26,159 nt of DNA from Candidatus Bipolaricaulota bacterium (GCA_030612485.1 JAUWNS010000008.1:1-26159); one strand, 5' to 3'. Numbered from the stretch's first letter, positions 1 through 8,392 are shown. Numbers and translations: made by a program. Notes: generated from the sequence alone by a model not told the origin.

Positions 1-1519
1 CATGCTTCTCCTCCTGGGAATCGATCGCGTTGGCGACGGCCTCGATCGCGGTCTTGAGCGCCGTGGCGGTCTGGAGCAGCGATTCGACCTGGGGAAGGAA
101 CTCGGGGAAGGAGGGGAAGCGGCCTCGCTTCTCAGGGGGGAGGGTTCCTGCGAGCTCGGAGAAGAAGCGCGCGTTCAGCTTGCGTAACGGTTCCTGTAAC
201 TCGCGAATGCGCGTGACACGGGCATCGGAGCGAGCGAGGGGGATTCGCGCGATCCACCCGCCTGGATGTCGTCCTGGTGAATGTTCTATCTCTCGCAGAG
301 GCCCCTCGAGGGTCCGTTGGCTCAAGGTCTCGGTGAACGCATGCCGCGCGGCCCCTTCCAGGGCGTGCGCCTCGTCCACGATGAGGGAGGCATAGTCCCC
401 GAGGATCCTCGGTTCGGCTTGCTGATCCGCCAGGAGGAGGGAGTGGTTGACGACGATCAGGTCGGCACGCTTGGCCCGTCGGCGAGCGCCGATGGAGAAA
501 CAGTTGTCGTAGAACTGGCAGACCGGCCCGAGGCAGCGGTGCGGATCGTCGTACAGCCTGTTCCACAGTCCCCTGGACCGTGGATCGGAGAGGAACACGC
601 CGTTCTCCTCGATGTCCCCTGTCTTGGTCTGAAAGAGCCAGCGGGCGAGCGGGGCGAGTAGGGGGAGGAGGTCCTGCTCCAATCCCTCGATCACCTCCCC
701 AAGGACCATCTGCCAGCGACGCAACCACAGGTAGTTCCTGCGTCCCTTGAGGAGGGCGACCTTGATCTGTGGGGCGAGGAGGGGGAGGAGGAAGGGGAGG
801 TCCTTATGGTAGCTCTGTTCCTGAAGCTGCTTGGTGCGGGTGGAGAGGACGAGGCGGGTCTTCGGGTGATCTTTCAGGTGGAGGAGGGAGGGCACGAGGT
901 AGGCGAAGGTCTTTCCCGTTCCGGGGCCTGCCTCGACAACGAGTGTTCCACCCTTTTCGAGCGTTCGGCTGACCTGGGTAGACATCTTGCGCTGGCCGGG
1001 ACGATCCTCGAACGAGGCCATCTCCTTCGCCACCCGCGACATCGCTTCTTCGAGCGAAGGTATGGGCGCGAGTGGAGCAGGGGGCTCCTGGGGAGGAGGA
1101 GGAGAGGTTGGCCGGATGTGAGGGATCGCTCGGGCAAGTAGGTTTCCAGTGGGATTGGGGAGGAGCTGAGAGAGGAGGGAGAGGAGGTCCGGGTCGAGCT
1201 GGAGGGCATTGGTGAGGAGGGATATAAACAGGGCCCCTACTGTCTCTTCCATTTTATTTTTTGCAAAGGGAACGTTGTAGTGATGGCAAAGGCTTGGTAC
1301 GGTGTGATCGGAAAGGGTAGGGAGGAGGGTGCGTGCGAGGAGCAGAAGATCGATCGCTGCGGCCTTGTCAGCCTTTACCCGATAGGCGACTGTTGGGATC
1401 TCGCCGAGATCGCTTCCTCCCTTTCCAGGGCGCGCTTTTCCCTTCTCGAACAGGACCGTCCGATTCCTGCCGAGCACCATGAAGCGGGAGAGCCCGAGTT
1501 CGTTCCAGGGGAGCGTCAT
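1..1519 (-). CDS. DinG/XPD-like ATP-dependent DNA helicase, 3' end cut by window edge
   Basis: The minus-strand frame is open from the ATG at 1519 to the window edge (about 506 codons seen). Walker A (AGPGTGKT) falls near residue 196 and the DEAH box (LIVDEAHAL) near 380, as in superfamily 2 DinG/XPD helicases, which unwind 5'-tailed or damaged DNA. Between them is the Fe-S region: HRC-LGPVC-QFYDNC gives three cysteines with C-x4-C-x5-C spacing, but the usual first cysteine (expected in a YLCLRR-like context near residue 263) is tryptophan (NYLWLRR). Residues 45-105 (AAIDLLLLARTLLP...LCHHYNVPF) resemble the end of a DnaQ-type exonuclease domain, but its acidic catalytic motifs are missing. 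The ATG at 1252 would give a shorter protein, but the open frame continues upstream into the exonuclease-like part. Last visible gene of the miaB operon, 6 bases after the CBS gene. The C-terminal helicase motifs lie outside the window. Confidence 0.88.
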   Translation of the reverse strand, partial: MTLPWNELGLSRFMVLGRNRTVLFEKGKARPGKGGSDLGEIPTVAYRVKADKAAAIDLLLLARTLLPTLSDHTVPSLCHHYNVPFAKNKMEETVGALFISLLTNALQLDPDLLSLLSQLLPNPTGNLLARAIPHIRPTSPPPPQEPPAPLAPIPSLEEAMSRVAKEMASFEDRPGQRKMSTQVSRTLEKGGTLVVEAGPGTGKTFAYLVPSLLHLKDHPKTRLVLSTRTKQLQEQSYHKDLPFLLPLLAPQIKVALLKGRRNYLWLRRWQMVLGEVIEGLEQDLLPLLAPLARWLFQTKTGDIEENGVFLSDPRSRGLWNRLYDDPHRCLGPVCQFYDNCFSIGARRRAKRADLIVVNHSLLLADQQAEPRILGDYASLIVDEAHALEGAARHAFTETLSQRTLEGPLREIEHSPGRHPGGWIARIPLARSDARVTRIRELQEPLRKLNARFFSELAGTLPPEKRGRFPSFPEFLPQVESLLQTATALKTAIEAVANAIDSQEEKH

Positions 1520-1525
1520 GCCGCG

Positions 1526-1960
1526 CTAGAGGAGGTGGTGGAGGAGGTCGATTCGTTTGACCTTTCCCACGAGTCTTCCCTCGCTATCGACGACTGGGAG
1601 GCTCTTCGTTCCTTTACGGATGATGATATCGGCTGCCTGAAGGTCGTCGTCGTCCTCGGTAACGACAATGGCGTCGTGTTGCATATATTTCTCGACCGGA
1701 TCGTCGGCGATCTGCGCGAGTTTCTTGGAGATCTGGTTCAAGTCCGGAATGAACGAAGCGGTATGAAGCATCTCGAAGTACCCGGGGAGGGCAGCCTTGA
1801 TCAGGTCTTTCTCCGAGATGTAACCGATAACCTTCTCCTCCTCATCGACGATCGGTATGTTAGGTATCCCCGCGCTGTCGAGTATGAAGATCAGCTCGCG
1901 CACCGAGACATCCTTCTCGCAGGAGGTCAGGTCTTTCGTCATGATATCGCGGACTTTCAT
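1526..1960 (-). CDS. Tandem CBS-domain protein
   Basis: A 144-residue protein made almost entirely of two CBS motifs: one at about residues 1-60 (begins MKVRDIMTKDL, contains GIPNIPIVDEEEKVIGYISEKDL) and one at about 90-144 (TKSLPVVDSEGRLVGKVKRIDLL). CBS pairs bind adenosine nucleotides and usually act as energy-sensing regulatory modules. No catalytic domain is attached, so this is a stand-alone Bateman module whose partner cannot be named from sequence; the neighbouring sugar kinase is a candidate only by position. A strong Shine-Dalgarno (AGGAGG) lies just before the ATG, overlapping the stop of the upstream kinase gene, so the two are probably translationally coupled. The next gene starts 6 bases downstream. 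Confidence 0.93.
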   Translation of the reverse strand: MKVRDIMTKDLTSCEKDVSVRELIFILDSAGIPNIPIVDEEEKVIGYISEKDLIKAALPGYFEMLHTASFIPDLNQISKKLAQIADDPVEKYMQHDAIVVTEDDDDLQAADIIIRKGTKSLPVVDSEGRLVGKVKRIDLLHHLL

Positions 1961-1973
1961 CAGGGTTCCTCCT

Positions 1974-2930
1974 CTATAGCCGTTCGATGGAGATGTTCTC
2001 CATCTCCGCCGTTACTTTATCCAGATCGCGGCAGATCTTCTCATCGCACTCCGCGCTCCTGACCCCCGCGGCCATCCCGAAGCGCAGCGCCTCTTCGATC
2101 TTCTCCCCCTTATCCAGCATGTAGAGGATCCCTCCGAGGAGGACATCATCGGCTCCGACCAGGTTCTTGAACCCCGTCGTCTTCGCTGGGGACTTGATCT
2201 CCCAGATTCCATCCTTAGTGATCGCGATATCCCCGGTCACCTCGTGGGAGATGATGAGAATCCCTACGCCTGTGTCGACGATCTTCCTCCCAACGGCGAT
2301 GATCTTGCTGCGGGTAGTAAGGGGGGACCCCTCCATGGAGAGGTGCTCCCGCGTGTCCGGCTTGACCAGGTAAGGAGTCGCGCGAAGAGCCCGGGTTAGC
2401 GCGTTCCCGCGGGCGCTGACCACGACCTTAACTCCGGCCTCCGTTGCCATCTCCGCGAGGACGCGGTAGATATCGGCATCGACTCCTGGGGGGAGGCTCC
2501 CCGCGAGGACGACCCAGGTAGCGCGGTGGAGCATTCGTTTGTAGCGGCGCAAGAAACGGGCGATCTCCTCTTGTGAAACCGGGCTCCCTTCCTCATCGAT
2601 CAGAATAGGGATGTACTCCCGTCCCTGTTCGAGCACGGTCACGTTGGTCCGCGGCTCCCCGTTCACCCATACGAAGTTGGTCGTCACCCCTTCGTCGCGC
2701 AGGGCGCGCACGACCACATGCCCTGTGTGTCCGCCGACGAATCCCATCGCGACATTTTCCACCCCTAGGCGGGCGAGCAAGATCGAGATATTTATCCCTT
2801 TCCCTCCTGCGGAGGTGTCGCTTCTGATCGCGCGGGTGAGAAACTCCTCCTGCGTGACCCGGCCCATCTTCAGGTGATCGATCCAGTACATCTTGTCGAT
2901 CGTTGGATTGAGTGTCACCGTAATGATCAT
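1974..2930 (-). CDS. PfkB-family 1-phosphofructokinase-like sugar-phosphate kinase
   Basis: 318 residues, the usual length for FruK/LacC kinases (fructose-1-phosphate or tagatose-6-phosphate to the bisphosphate, ATP donor, cytosolic). The N-terminus MIITVTLNPTIDK and the glycine-rich signature SAGGKGINIS (40-49) are typical. The second PfkB signature, normally GAGD, is GADD (259-262): the catalytic aspartate is kept at 262 but the third position is Asp instead of Gly, which would alter the anion hole. The usual DTSGEAL-type motif reads SARGNAL (172-178), also divergent. Substrate specificity is therefore uncertain. The ATG overlaps the miaB stop (ATGA) with an AAGGAG site upstream, so it is coupled to miaB. 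No PTS genes are seen nearby. Confidence 0.88.
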   Translation of the reverse strand: MIITVTLNPTIDKMYWIDHLKMGRVTQEEFLTRAIRSDTSAGGKGINISILLARLGVENVAMGFVGGHTGHVVVRALRDEGVTTNFVWVNGEPRTNVTVLEQGREYIPILIDEEGSPVSQEEIARFLRRYKRMLHRATWVVLAGSLPPGVDADIYRVLAEMATEAGVKVVVSARGNALTRALRATPYLVKPDTREHLSMEGSPLTTRSKIIAVGRKIVDTGVGILIISHEVTGDIAITKDGIWEIKSPAKTTGFKNLVGADDVLLGGILYMLDKGEKIEEALRFGMAAGVRSAECDEKICRDLDKVTAEMENISIERL

Positions 2931-4252
2931 AGCGCTCCTTTTGACGCAACCGGAAGTACCCGTTCGCAGGTGAGAGCACCGGCGGATGCCTCCTCGATAC
3001 GGACTGGAATAAACTCCCCCAGGCAGGCTTTCTCCGTCTCAGGGAGGACCACGGTGCGATGGTCGTCCGCACGTCCGTAGAACGTTCCATCACCCCGTCT
3101 ACCCTCCACGAGAATGGTCAGTGTCCTTCCAATCTGTCGACGATTCTCTTCGAGGGCGATCGTGCGCTGCCGTACGAGGACCTCTTGCAGGCGCGCATTC
3201 TTCACCTCTTGTGGGACATCATCGGGGAGACCAGCGCTCCGTGTCCCTGGGCGAGGAGAGTACTTGGCGACAAATATCGACCCGAAACGAGCCTCCTCTA
3301 TGAGATCGAGGGATTCACGAAAGTCGACCTCACTCTCCCCGGGGTAACCGACTATGAGGTCGGTGGTGATATTGACCCTTGGGATTGCCCGCCGCACTGC
3401 TGTGATTATAGCAAGGAACTCGTCGCTCGTATAGCCGCGGTTCATCTCCTTAAGAATACGATCGCTCCCCGATTGGCAGGCGAGGTGGATGTGATTGCAG
3501 ATGTTCTCATGCTCGGCGATCTGTTCGATCACCTTCAGTGTCATGTCGCGCGGGTGGGAGCTCGTGAACCGGATGCGCGGAATCTCGGTCCTTGATACCC
3601 GATTGAGGAGATCGGCGAAGTCACCGTACTCTGGACGATCCCGCCCGTAGGAATCGACATTTTGCCCCAAGAGGAGGATCTCAGGGTACCCTGCCTGCAC
3701 GAGTGTCTCCACCTCAGCGAGAACATTCTTTGGTGCGCGACTGCGCAGCGGGCCGCGCGCATAAGGGACGATGCAGTAGGAGCAGAAATTGGAACATCCC
3801 TGGGTGATCGTCACCATCGCCGTCACCGTGGAGGTGCGGTGACTCTCGATCTCGTCGATCCCTGTCGGCTCGGGGAGGTGAGCAATCCGTCTTTTCTCTC
3901 CCTCGATCTCGGCGATGAGGGCGGGAAGGCTGGCGAGATCGCTCGAACCGAAGAGGAAGTCGATGATGGGGAAGCGTTTTAGAAGGTCCTCTTTGCGCAC
4001 CTGCGGCAGGCAGCCCCCCACGCCGAATAGCACGTTCTTCTCCTTCTTCAACTGGGCCACAGCGCCGATACGGCCGTAGACCTTCTCCTCGGCCTTCTGC
4101 CGCACCAGGCACGTGTTAAAGATCACCACATCTGCATCATCGAGCGAGTCGGTGAGGGAAAGGCCTTGCTCTTCGAGCAGGCCGGCGATCCCCTCCGATT
4201 GGTGAAGGTTCATCTGGCAACCCCAGGTCTCGATGTACAGGTGTTTTTTCAT
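2927..4252 (-). CDS. miaB: tRNA-2-methylthio-N6-dimethylallyladenosine synthase MiaB
   Basis: Radical-SAM methylthiotransferase that converts i6A37 to ms2i6A37 in tRNAs. With the ATG at 4252 the protein has 441 residues, the family norm. The N-terminal UPF0004 domain carries its three cluster cysteines (TWGCQMN C12, NTCLVR C48, GGCLPQ C81). The radical-SAM motif GCSNFCSYC supplies C153, C157 and C160, and a TRAM-like RNA-binding domain ends the protein. I chose 4252 over an upstream start at 4294 because MKKHLYIETWGCQMN is the family N-terminus and an AGGTAGG-like ribosome site precedes it. First gene of the operon continuing into pfkB, CBS and dinG; divergent from the lpt fusion gene. Confidence 0.96.
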   Translation of the reverse strand: MKKHLYIETWGCQMNLHQSEGIAGLLEEQGLSLTDSLDDADVVIFNTCLVRQKAEEKVYGRIGAVAQLKKEKNVLFGVGGCLPQVRKEDLLKRFPIIDFLFGSSDLASLPALIAEIEGEKRRIAHLPEPTGIDEIESHRTSTVTAMVTITQGCSNFCSYCIVPYARGPLRSRAPKNVLAEVETLVQAGYPEILLLGQNVDSYGRDRPEYGDFADLLNRVSRTEIPRIRFTSSHPRDMTLKVIEQIAEHENICNHIHLACQSGSDRILKEMNRGYTSDEFLAIITAVRRAIPRVNITTDLIVGYPGESEVDFRESLDLIEEARFGSIFVAKYSPRPGTRSAGLPDDVPQEVKNARLQEVLVRQRTIALEENRRQIGRTLTILVEGRRGDGTFYGRADDHRTVVLPETEKACLGEFIPVRIEEASAGALTCERVLPVASKGAL

Positions 4253-4376
4253 GGTCCTACCTTCAAATATAACGGATCGATGCGAGTCGATCAAACCCTA
4301 ATCAGTGCGTGCTTCAAGGCGATTCATCCGCGCAGAGTATCTTCCGGTCCCCTATTTCGGTATCATCTTCACCGAG

Positions 4377-7300
4377 ATGATAATTCGCCGTTGCGATCAC
4401 TACGTGCTCTCGGAGATGATTGGTCCCTTCCTCATCTCCGTGGGAGGACTCCTCCTGTTCATCCTCCTCAACTTGATCCTCTCCCTCTCTTATTTGATGG
4501 TTGATCGCGGAGTGGGGATCGTTACGCTCATGCGGCTCCTCCTCTTCAAGACGCCGAGCATGCTGGTCCTCGCTCTTCCGGTGGGGGCCCTCTTTGCCAC
4601 CTTCATCGGGTTGGGGCGATTGGTGCACGATAGGGAGGTGATGGCGTTGGAGGCTGCGGGAATATCGCTTCGCCGCATCCTGTTGCCGCTCCTGGTGGCA
4701 GCTCTCTTCGTTGGGGCAGCTGATTTTGCCTTATACAACTGGGCGATCCCCTCCTCCGAGCACGCTTATCAGCAGACACTGCGGGAGATCATTTTCCGCC
4801 AGGGTGTTCCCCACATTCGCTCGAACACCTTCTTCAAGGGTCCACAGGGGCAGTTCTTCTACGTGCGGCGCTACGACGAGAAGGAGGGCACCCTACACGA
4901 GGTTCTCGTTTACGATGTCGATGGGAAGCTCTTTCCGCAGGCGAAGTCGGCGGTGACGATTCTCACTGCGCAGGAGGGGCGGTGGGAGGAGAGTGCATGG
5001 GCGCTTCGTGATGGGAGGGTTTACGGCTACGATCACGACGGGGCGTTGATCTATACTGGAACCTTCGATCGGCTCGATGTGGCGGTTGGCCGAATCGGGA
5101 CCGACTTTCTATTCGGGTCGCGCACCCCGGCGGAGATGGGAATAGGAGAGCTTCGCGCCCGTATCGCCATTTTGAAGGATAGCGGTATCTCGGCCGACGA
5201 TCTCATCGTCGAGTGTCATCTTAAGGTAGCGATTCCGTTCGCGACCTTGGTCTTCGTCCTATTCGGGGGTGCGACGAGCCTCATCTTCGGCTGGCGGAGC
5301 CGCGCCGTGGGAGTGGTCGTCAGCCTACTCCTTGTCGGCATCTTTCAGGGGGTATTGGTATGGACACAGATCCTGGGGCGGCAGGGGGTCATACCCGCAC
5401 CATTGGGGGCGTGGCTTCCCGATCTGATCTTCGGCCTTCTCGGGGTCTTCCTCTTCTGGCGCCTCGATCGGCTGACCCACCACGACCTGATGGCACGACT
5501 TCGCCGTCTCGTTCCGTTCTTCGTGATCCTCATCCTTCTCGGAGGGAGTGCCTTGGGGGAGGAGATCCCGGTGAACATACACTGCGAGGAGCTGTTCATC
5601 TCCTCCGATCAGCAGCACATCGACGCGCGTGGCGAGGTTCGACTTACCTACGGGGAGACCTTTCTCATGGGGGATTTGGTCACCCTGGACCAGGATGATG
5701 ATGAGGGTTGGCTTCTGCACGCGGAGGGGGGTGTTCGACTGGAGGTAGGGGAAGGGTTTACCCTCACCGGAGAAGAAGTCTCCAGCGAACTCTCCTATGA
5801 AGATGAGACTCTCATCACCCGCAACGTGGCGGCGATCGATTTCCGCGGGGAGAGCACGTTTAAGAACTCCAAGGGAGAGGAACACCTCCTGATCTACCGT
5901 GGAGAGGAGGGAAGAATCTCGTTCGATTCGCAGGGGGAGGTCGTTCAGATCGAGGTGATTGAAGGCGAGCTCTCGACCTGCAACTGCTGTGGAGGGGTCC
6001 TGCGAGCCCAACCCTACTCTCTCGAAATGGGGAGGCTTATTCTCTATCCGAATCGACTCATCGTAGGCTTCAACCTCACGGTGCGATCGTTCGGCGTTCC
6101 TGTCTTCTGGCTCCCGGTCTATGTGCAACCCCTGGAGGAAACGCTCGATAGCCCGCTCTTTCCCTCGATCGGAGAGAGCTCTCTTCGTGGCTGGTTCTTC
6201 AAGTGGAACCTCCCGTTTTACATCGATAAGGAAAACTACGGAACGATCTTGTTCGATTACTTCAGCCGCTTTCAGGAGGTGGGTCTGGGCGTGGTCCTTC
6301 GTTACGCCCTTGCCGGGTTAAGTGGGACGCTCAGGATTTATGCTTTCCCGGCGCGCGTCGGGGACGCAATGACCGAGTTTTCCCTCGATCAGAAGTTCTC
6401 CCTTCCCGCAGGGTGGAACCTGGGTGGCTCCCTGAACTACAAGGCGGTCGGAGAGAGAGAGGATCTCTCCTTTGCCTTTTCCCTCACGGGAGAAGTGGAG
6501 GGTTGGAAGGTTTCCCTATCCGCGGCGCGCACGCGCACCGAGGATGAGGAGCGCCTCCGTATCGACGAGCGCCTCCCCGAGCTCGTCCTCTCGCGCCCTT
6601 CAATCGAGGTGGGGAATCTCTCCTTCTCGCCCCGGTTGAGCGCGGGGTGGTTCCGCGAGTGGGAGGACGGAACGTTGATTGGAGCCTCGCTGCGCGTGGA
6701 TGGTACGCTCGATATCGCCCTCTCTCAGTTTCCTTTTCTCGGTTTCACATGCACCCCGCGAGCGAGCCTGCGCTTCACGGGTTACGAAGCGGGAGATGCG
6801 TCCCGAACTCGCGAGGCCCTCTCGGCCTCTCTTGGCTTGGCGCGCCCAGGGATGACGATCTCCTACGCCTACCAGGAGATCAACGGCAAGAGCCCGTTCT
6901 CGTTCGACCACCTTGTAGCGCAGAACCACCTCTCCTGGCGGTTCGTTGGGGAGGGGGAGATCGACGCATGGGTGGAGGGAGGAATCGACCTCGCGACAGG
7001 GACGTTCGACCCGTTACGATTGAGCGCACAGTGGCAGTGGGGAGCGGCGTTCGCCTTGAACGCTCAGTACGATCTGGAGAGGGGAGTGCTGTCGCAGATA
7101 AAGCTGAGCGGAGAAACTACCGGGGAGACGAGCCGTCTCTCCTGGATCATCCCGTATGACCCCGTGCGCGGAGGGTTCGATACGGTCACGTTTCAAGTCC
7201 GTGTTGCAGATGACAGGCAGGGTGAGATCTCCCTCTCCGGCGAGATCGAACCGAGTCAGGGACGATTGACGGCCCTCTCCGTGGAGACGACGTTTCACGG

Positions 7301-7520
7301 GGAATCGGGGTGGGGAATCAGCCTTGGGGGACGCTATGATGTGGCGAGTGTTGCTATCGTCGATCCGAGCTTCGGTCTCTTCCGCGATCTCTCCGACTGT
7401 CTGCGCATCGGGATCGAACGGCGAAGTGGACAAATCTGGGTCTACACCTCGATCCTCGCCTTCCCCGAGGCGATCCTTCGTTACGCACCAAATTCCACCC
7501 AATTCGAGGTGGGAGAGTAG
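4377..7520 (+). CDS. Fused LptF/LptG permease and LptD-like outer-membrane LPS assembly protein
   Basis: A single 1047-residue frame joins two normally separate proteins. Residues 1-365 are a YjgP/YjgQ (LptF/LptG) permease: three N-terminal membrane helices, a periplasmic jellyroll region (about 125-278), then three more helices (about 282-362). After a basic cytoplasmic turn, residues 372-394 (MARLRR, then FFVILILLGGSALG, followed by EE) look exactly like a signal peptide with a cleavable SALG/EE site. The rest (395-1047) has an OstA/LptD N-terminal domain (HIDARGEVRLTYG), the LptD-type region with a CNCC cluster near 535 and PVFWLPVYVQP, then an amphipathic beta-barrel. The ATG at 4377 fits the family N-terminus (MIIRRCDHYVLSEMIGPF); a GTG at 4305 would add 24 residues. 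An in-frame ATG at 5490 could start a stand-alone LptD, but no ribosome site precedes it. No LptA, B or C gene is visible. Confidence 0.88.
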   Translation: MIIRRCDHYVLSEMIGPFLISVGGLLLFILLNLILSLSYLMVDRGVGIVTLMRLLLFKTPSMLVLALPVGALFATFIGLGRLVHDREVMALEAAGISLRRILLPLLVAALFVGAADFALYNWAIPSSEHAYQQTLREIIFRQGVPHIRSNTFFKGPQGQFFYVRRYDEKEGTLHEVLVYDVDGKLFPQAKSAVTILTAQEGRWEESAWALRDGRVYGYDHDGALIYTGTFDRLDVAVGRIGTDFLFGSRTPAEMGIGELRARIAILKDSGISADDLIVECHLKVAIPFATLVFVLFGGATSLIFGWRSRAVGVVVSLLLVGIFQGVLVWTQILGRQGVIPAPLGAWLPDLIFGLLGVFLFWRLDRLTHHDLMARLRRLVPFFVILILLGGSALGEEIPVNIHCEELFISSDQQHIDARGEVRLTYGETFLMGDLVTLDQDDDEGWLLHAEGGVRLEVGEGFTLTGEEVSSELSYEDETLITRNVAAIDFRGESTFKNSKGEEHLLIYRGEEGRISFDSQGEVVQIEVIEGELSTCNCCGGVLRAQPYSLEMGRLILYPNRLIVGFNLTVRSFGVPVFWLPVYVQPLEETLDSPLFPSIGESSLRGWFFKWNLPFYIDKENYGTILFDYFSRFQEVGLGVVLRYALAGLSGTLRIYAFPARVGDAMTEFSLDQKFSLPAGWNLGGSLNYKAVGEREDLSFAFSLTGEVEGWKVSLSAARTRTEDEERLRIDERLPELVLSRPSIEVGNLSFSPRLSAGWFREWEDGTLIGASLRVDGTLDIALSQFPFLGFTCTPRASLRFTGYEAGDASRTREALSASLGLARPGMTISYAYQEINGKSPFSFDHLVAQNHLSWRFVGEGEIDAWVEGGIDLATGTFDPLRLSAQWQWGAAFALNAQYDLERGVLSQIKLSGETTGETSRLSWIIPYDPVRGGFDTVTFQVRVADDRQGEISLSGEIEPSQGRLTALSVETTFHGESGWGISLGGRYDVASVAIVDPSFGLFRDLSDCLRIGIERRSGQIWVYTSILAFPEAILRYAPNSTQFEVGE

Positions 7521-7521
7521 G

Positions 7522-7576
7522 GTTGAGCGATTGAGTGATTAAACCTCCCAATCTTCCGATCTCTCAATTCCTCAAC
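7522..7576. repeat. Imperfect inverted repeat after the lpt fusion gene
   Basis: GTTGAGCGATTGAG (7522-7535) faces CTCAATTCCTCAAC (7563-7576): 12 of 14 positions pair around a 27-base loop that itself contains more GATT/AATC units. It sits just past the stop codon at 7520 but lacks a T tract, so it is not a clear intrinsic terminator. The 7-base GATTGAG-like phasing recalls the heptamer repeat found at 18426-18587. Confidence 0.5.
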
Positions 7577-7841
7577 ACCCCGCAGTCTGCTGCATGATTC
7601 CCTATCCTCCTGGTTAACGCCGGAATCGTCCTTGTATAGCGCCATTGTATTCATGGTTCCTTTTTCGCGTTTGTAATGGCCATTGTTCTACGTATAAGAC
7701 GCAAACGCTCTTTAGGTTGCGCTTTATCTCTCATTGCTACAGACAGGATGTCTAAAAAACCTTTCTATAAGGGATAATTTGTAATGTGGCAGTGGCGAGC
7801 TTGCAAAAGTTTCAACAGAGTAAATCAAAGGAGGTAGATCG

Positions 7842-8132
7842 ATGTTACATAAATTGCTTGTGGCTGGTGCGGTCGTGGTGGTGCTCCTTATGAGCACCGT
7901 GGGAGCGTAGGATTTGCTTCGACAACGATTGTCTCTTCCGCTTCGCTGGCGCTGTAGTTTGAGCGCCAAGTAAGGAGGACGGTGAACCGCTGCGCGTTTT
8001 ACAGCAAGGCGGTTCACCGCTTATTCCTCGGCTCTTTACCGTTTCGAGAGGGGAGCGGCTTCCAACTTCGACTACTGGATTGATCTCTTAGGAGACCAGG
8101 AATCCCTGAAAGAGGCTCGGAGAGCGGCATAA
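7842..8132 (+). pseudogene. Remnant of a small secreted-protein gene
   Basis: A strong ribosome site (AAAGGAGG) precedes an ATG at 7842 that opens a textbook signal peptide, MLHKLLVAGAVVVVLLMSTVGA, which then stops at 7908-7910. Protein-like sequence continues in other frames: about 15 residues after a +1 shift, and a 48-residue open stretch ending at 8132 with a natural composition (FTAYSSALYRFERGAASNF, then DYWIDLLGDQESLKEARRAA). I read this as a secreted-protein gene broken by frameshifts. It could instead be a 22-residue leader peptide. No homologue is recognised. Confidence 0.45.
7981..8018. repeat. Perfect 10-bp inverted repeat (hairpin)
   Basis: GGTGAACCGC at 7981-7990 pairs perfectly with GCGGTTCACC at 8009-8018 across an 18-base loop. 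It lies inside the decayed secreted-protein region and has no T tract. The function is unknown; it could be a transcription stop, or an element end that helped break the gene. Confidence 0.55.
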
Positions 8133-8290
8133 GACAGCGGTTTAGTATGGTTCCTCACGGTTGAGACAAAGCAACCCAGAAAAAGACTCAAGAGATGAGT
8201 CTCTTACTGAGCCGCAGAGGTCTGTCTGCCGTCGTGTTCTAACAGGCAGGGCTTGAGTGAGTGTAATGAACAGGCGAGAGAAAAGGCTTA

Positions 8291-8392
8291 TTTCTCGCGC
8301 AAAGACACAAAGAATGCCAAGGAAAGCGTTGCACAGGAAAAAGAACTAGAACCAAAGGCATCTCTTGGCGATTTTGGCGTCTTAGCGAGAGG
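8291..8392. repeat. Dispersed CTCGC/AAAGAC-type inverted repeat
   Basis: The left arm (8291-8322: TTTCTCGCGCAAAGACACAA, then AGAATGCCAAGG) and the right arm (8361-8392: CTCTTGGCGATTTTGGCG, then TCTTAGCGAGAGG) are imperfect inverted copies built of short CAAAGAC and GCCAAG units around a roughly 40-base centre. Repeats of this wording (CGCAAAGACGCAAAG...GCCAAG) recur between genes in many unrelated bacterial genomes, as far as I recall; no function is established. It overlaps no credible gene here. Confidence 0.55.

Noticed and set aside
132..728. 198-codon minus-strand open frame
   Set aside because: Arg/Pro-rich out-of-frame shadow of the DinG-like helicase, whose own frame contains Walker A and DEAH motifs.
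1280..2062. 260-codon plus-strand open frame
   Set aside because: It is antisense to the CBS gene and to parts of dinG and pfkB, with no signal, domain or ribosome site; it is a shadow of the GC-rich coding strand.
5325..6128. 267-codon minus-strand open frame
   Set aside because: Antisense to the permease-LptD fusion; composition is charged and featureless, whereas the plus strand encodes clear domains.
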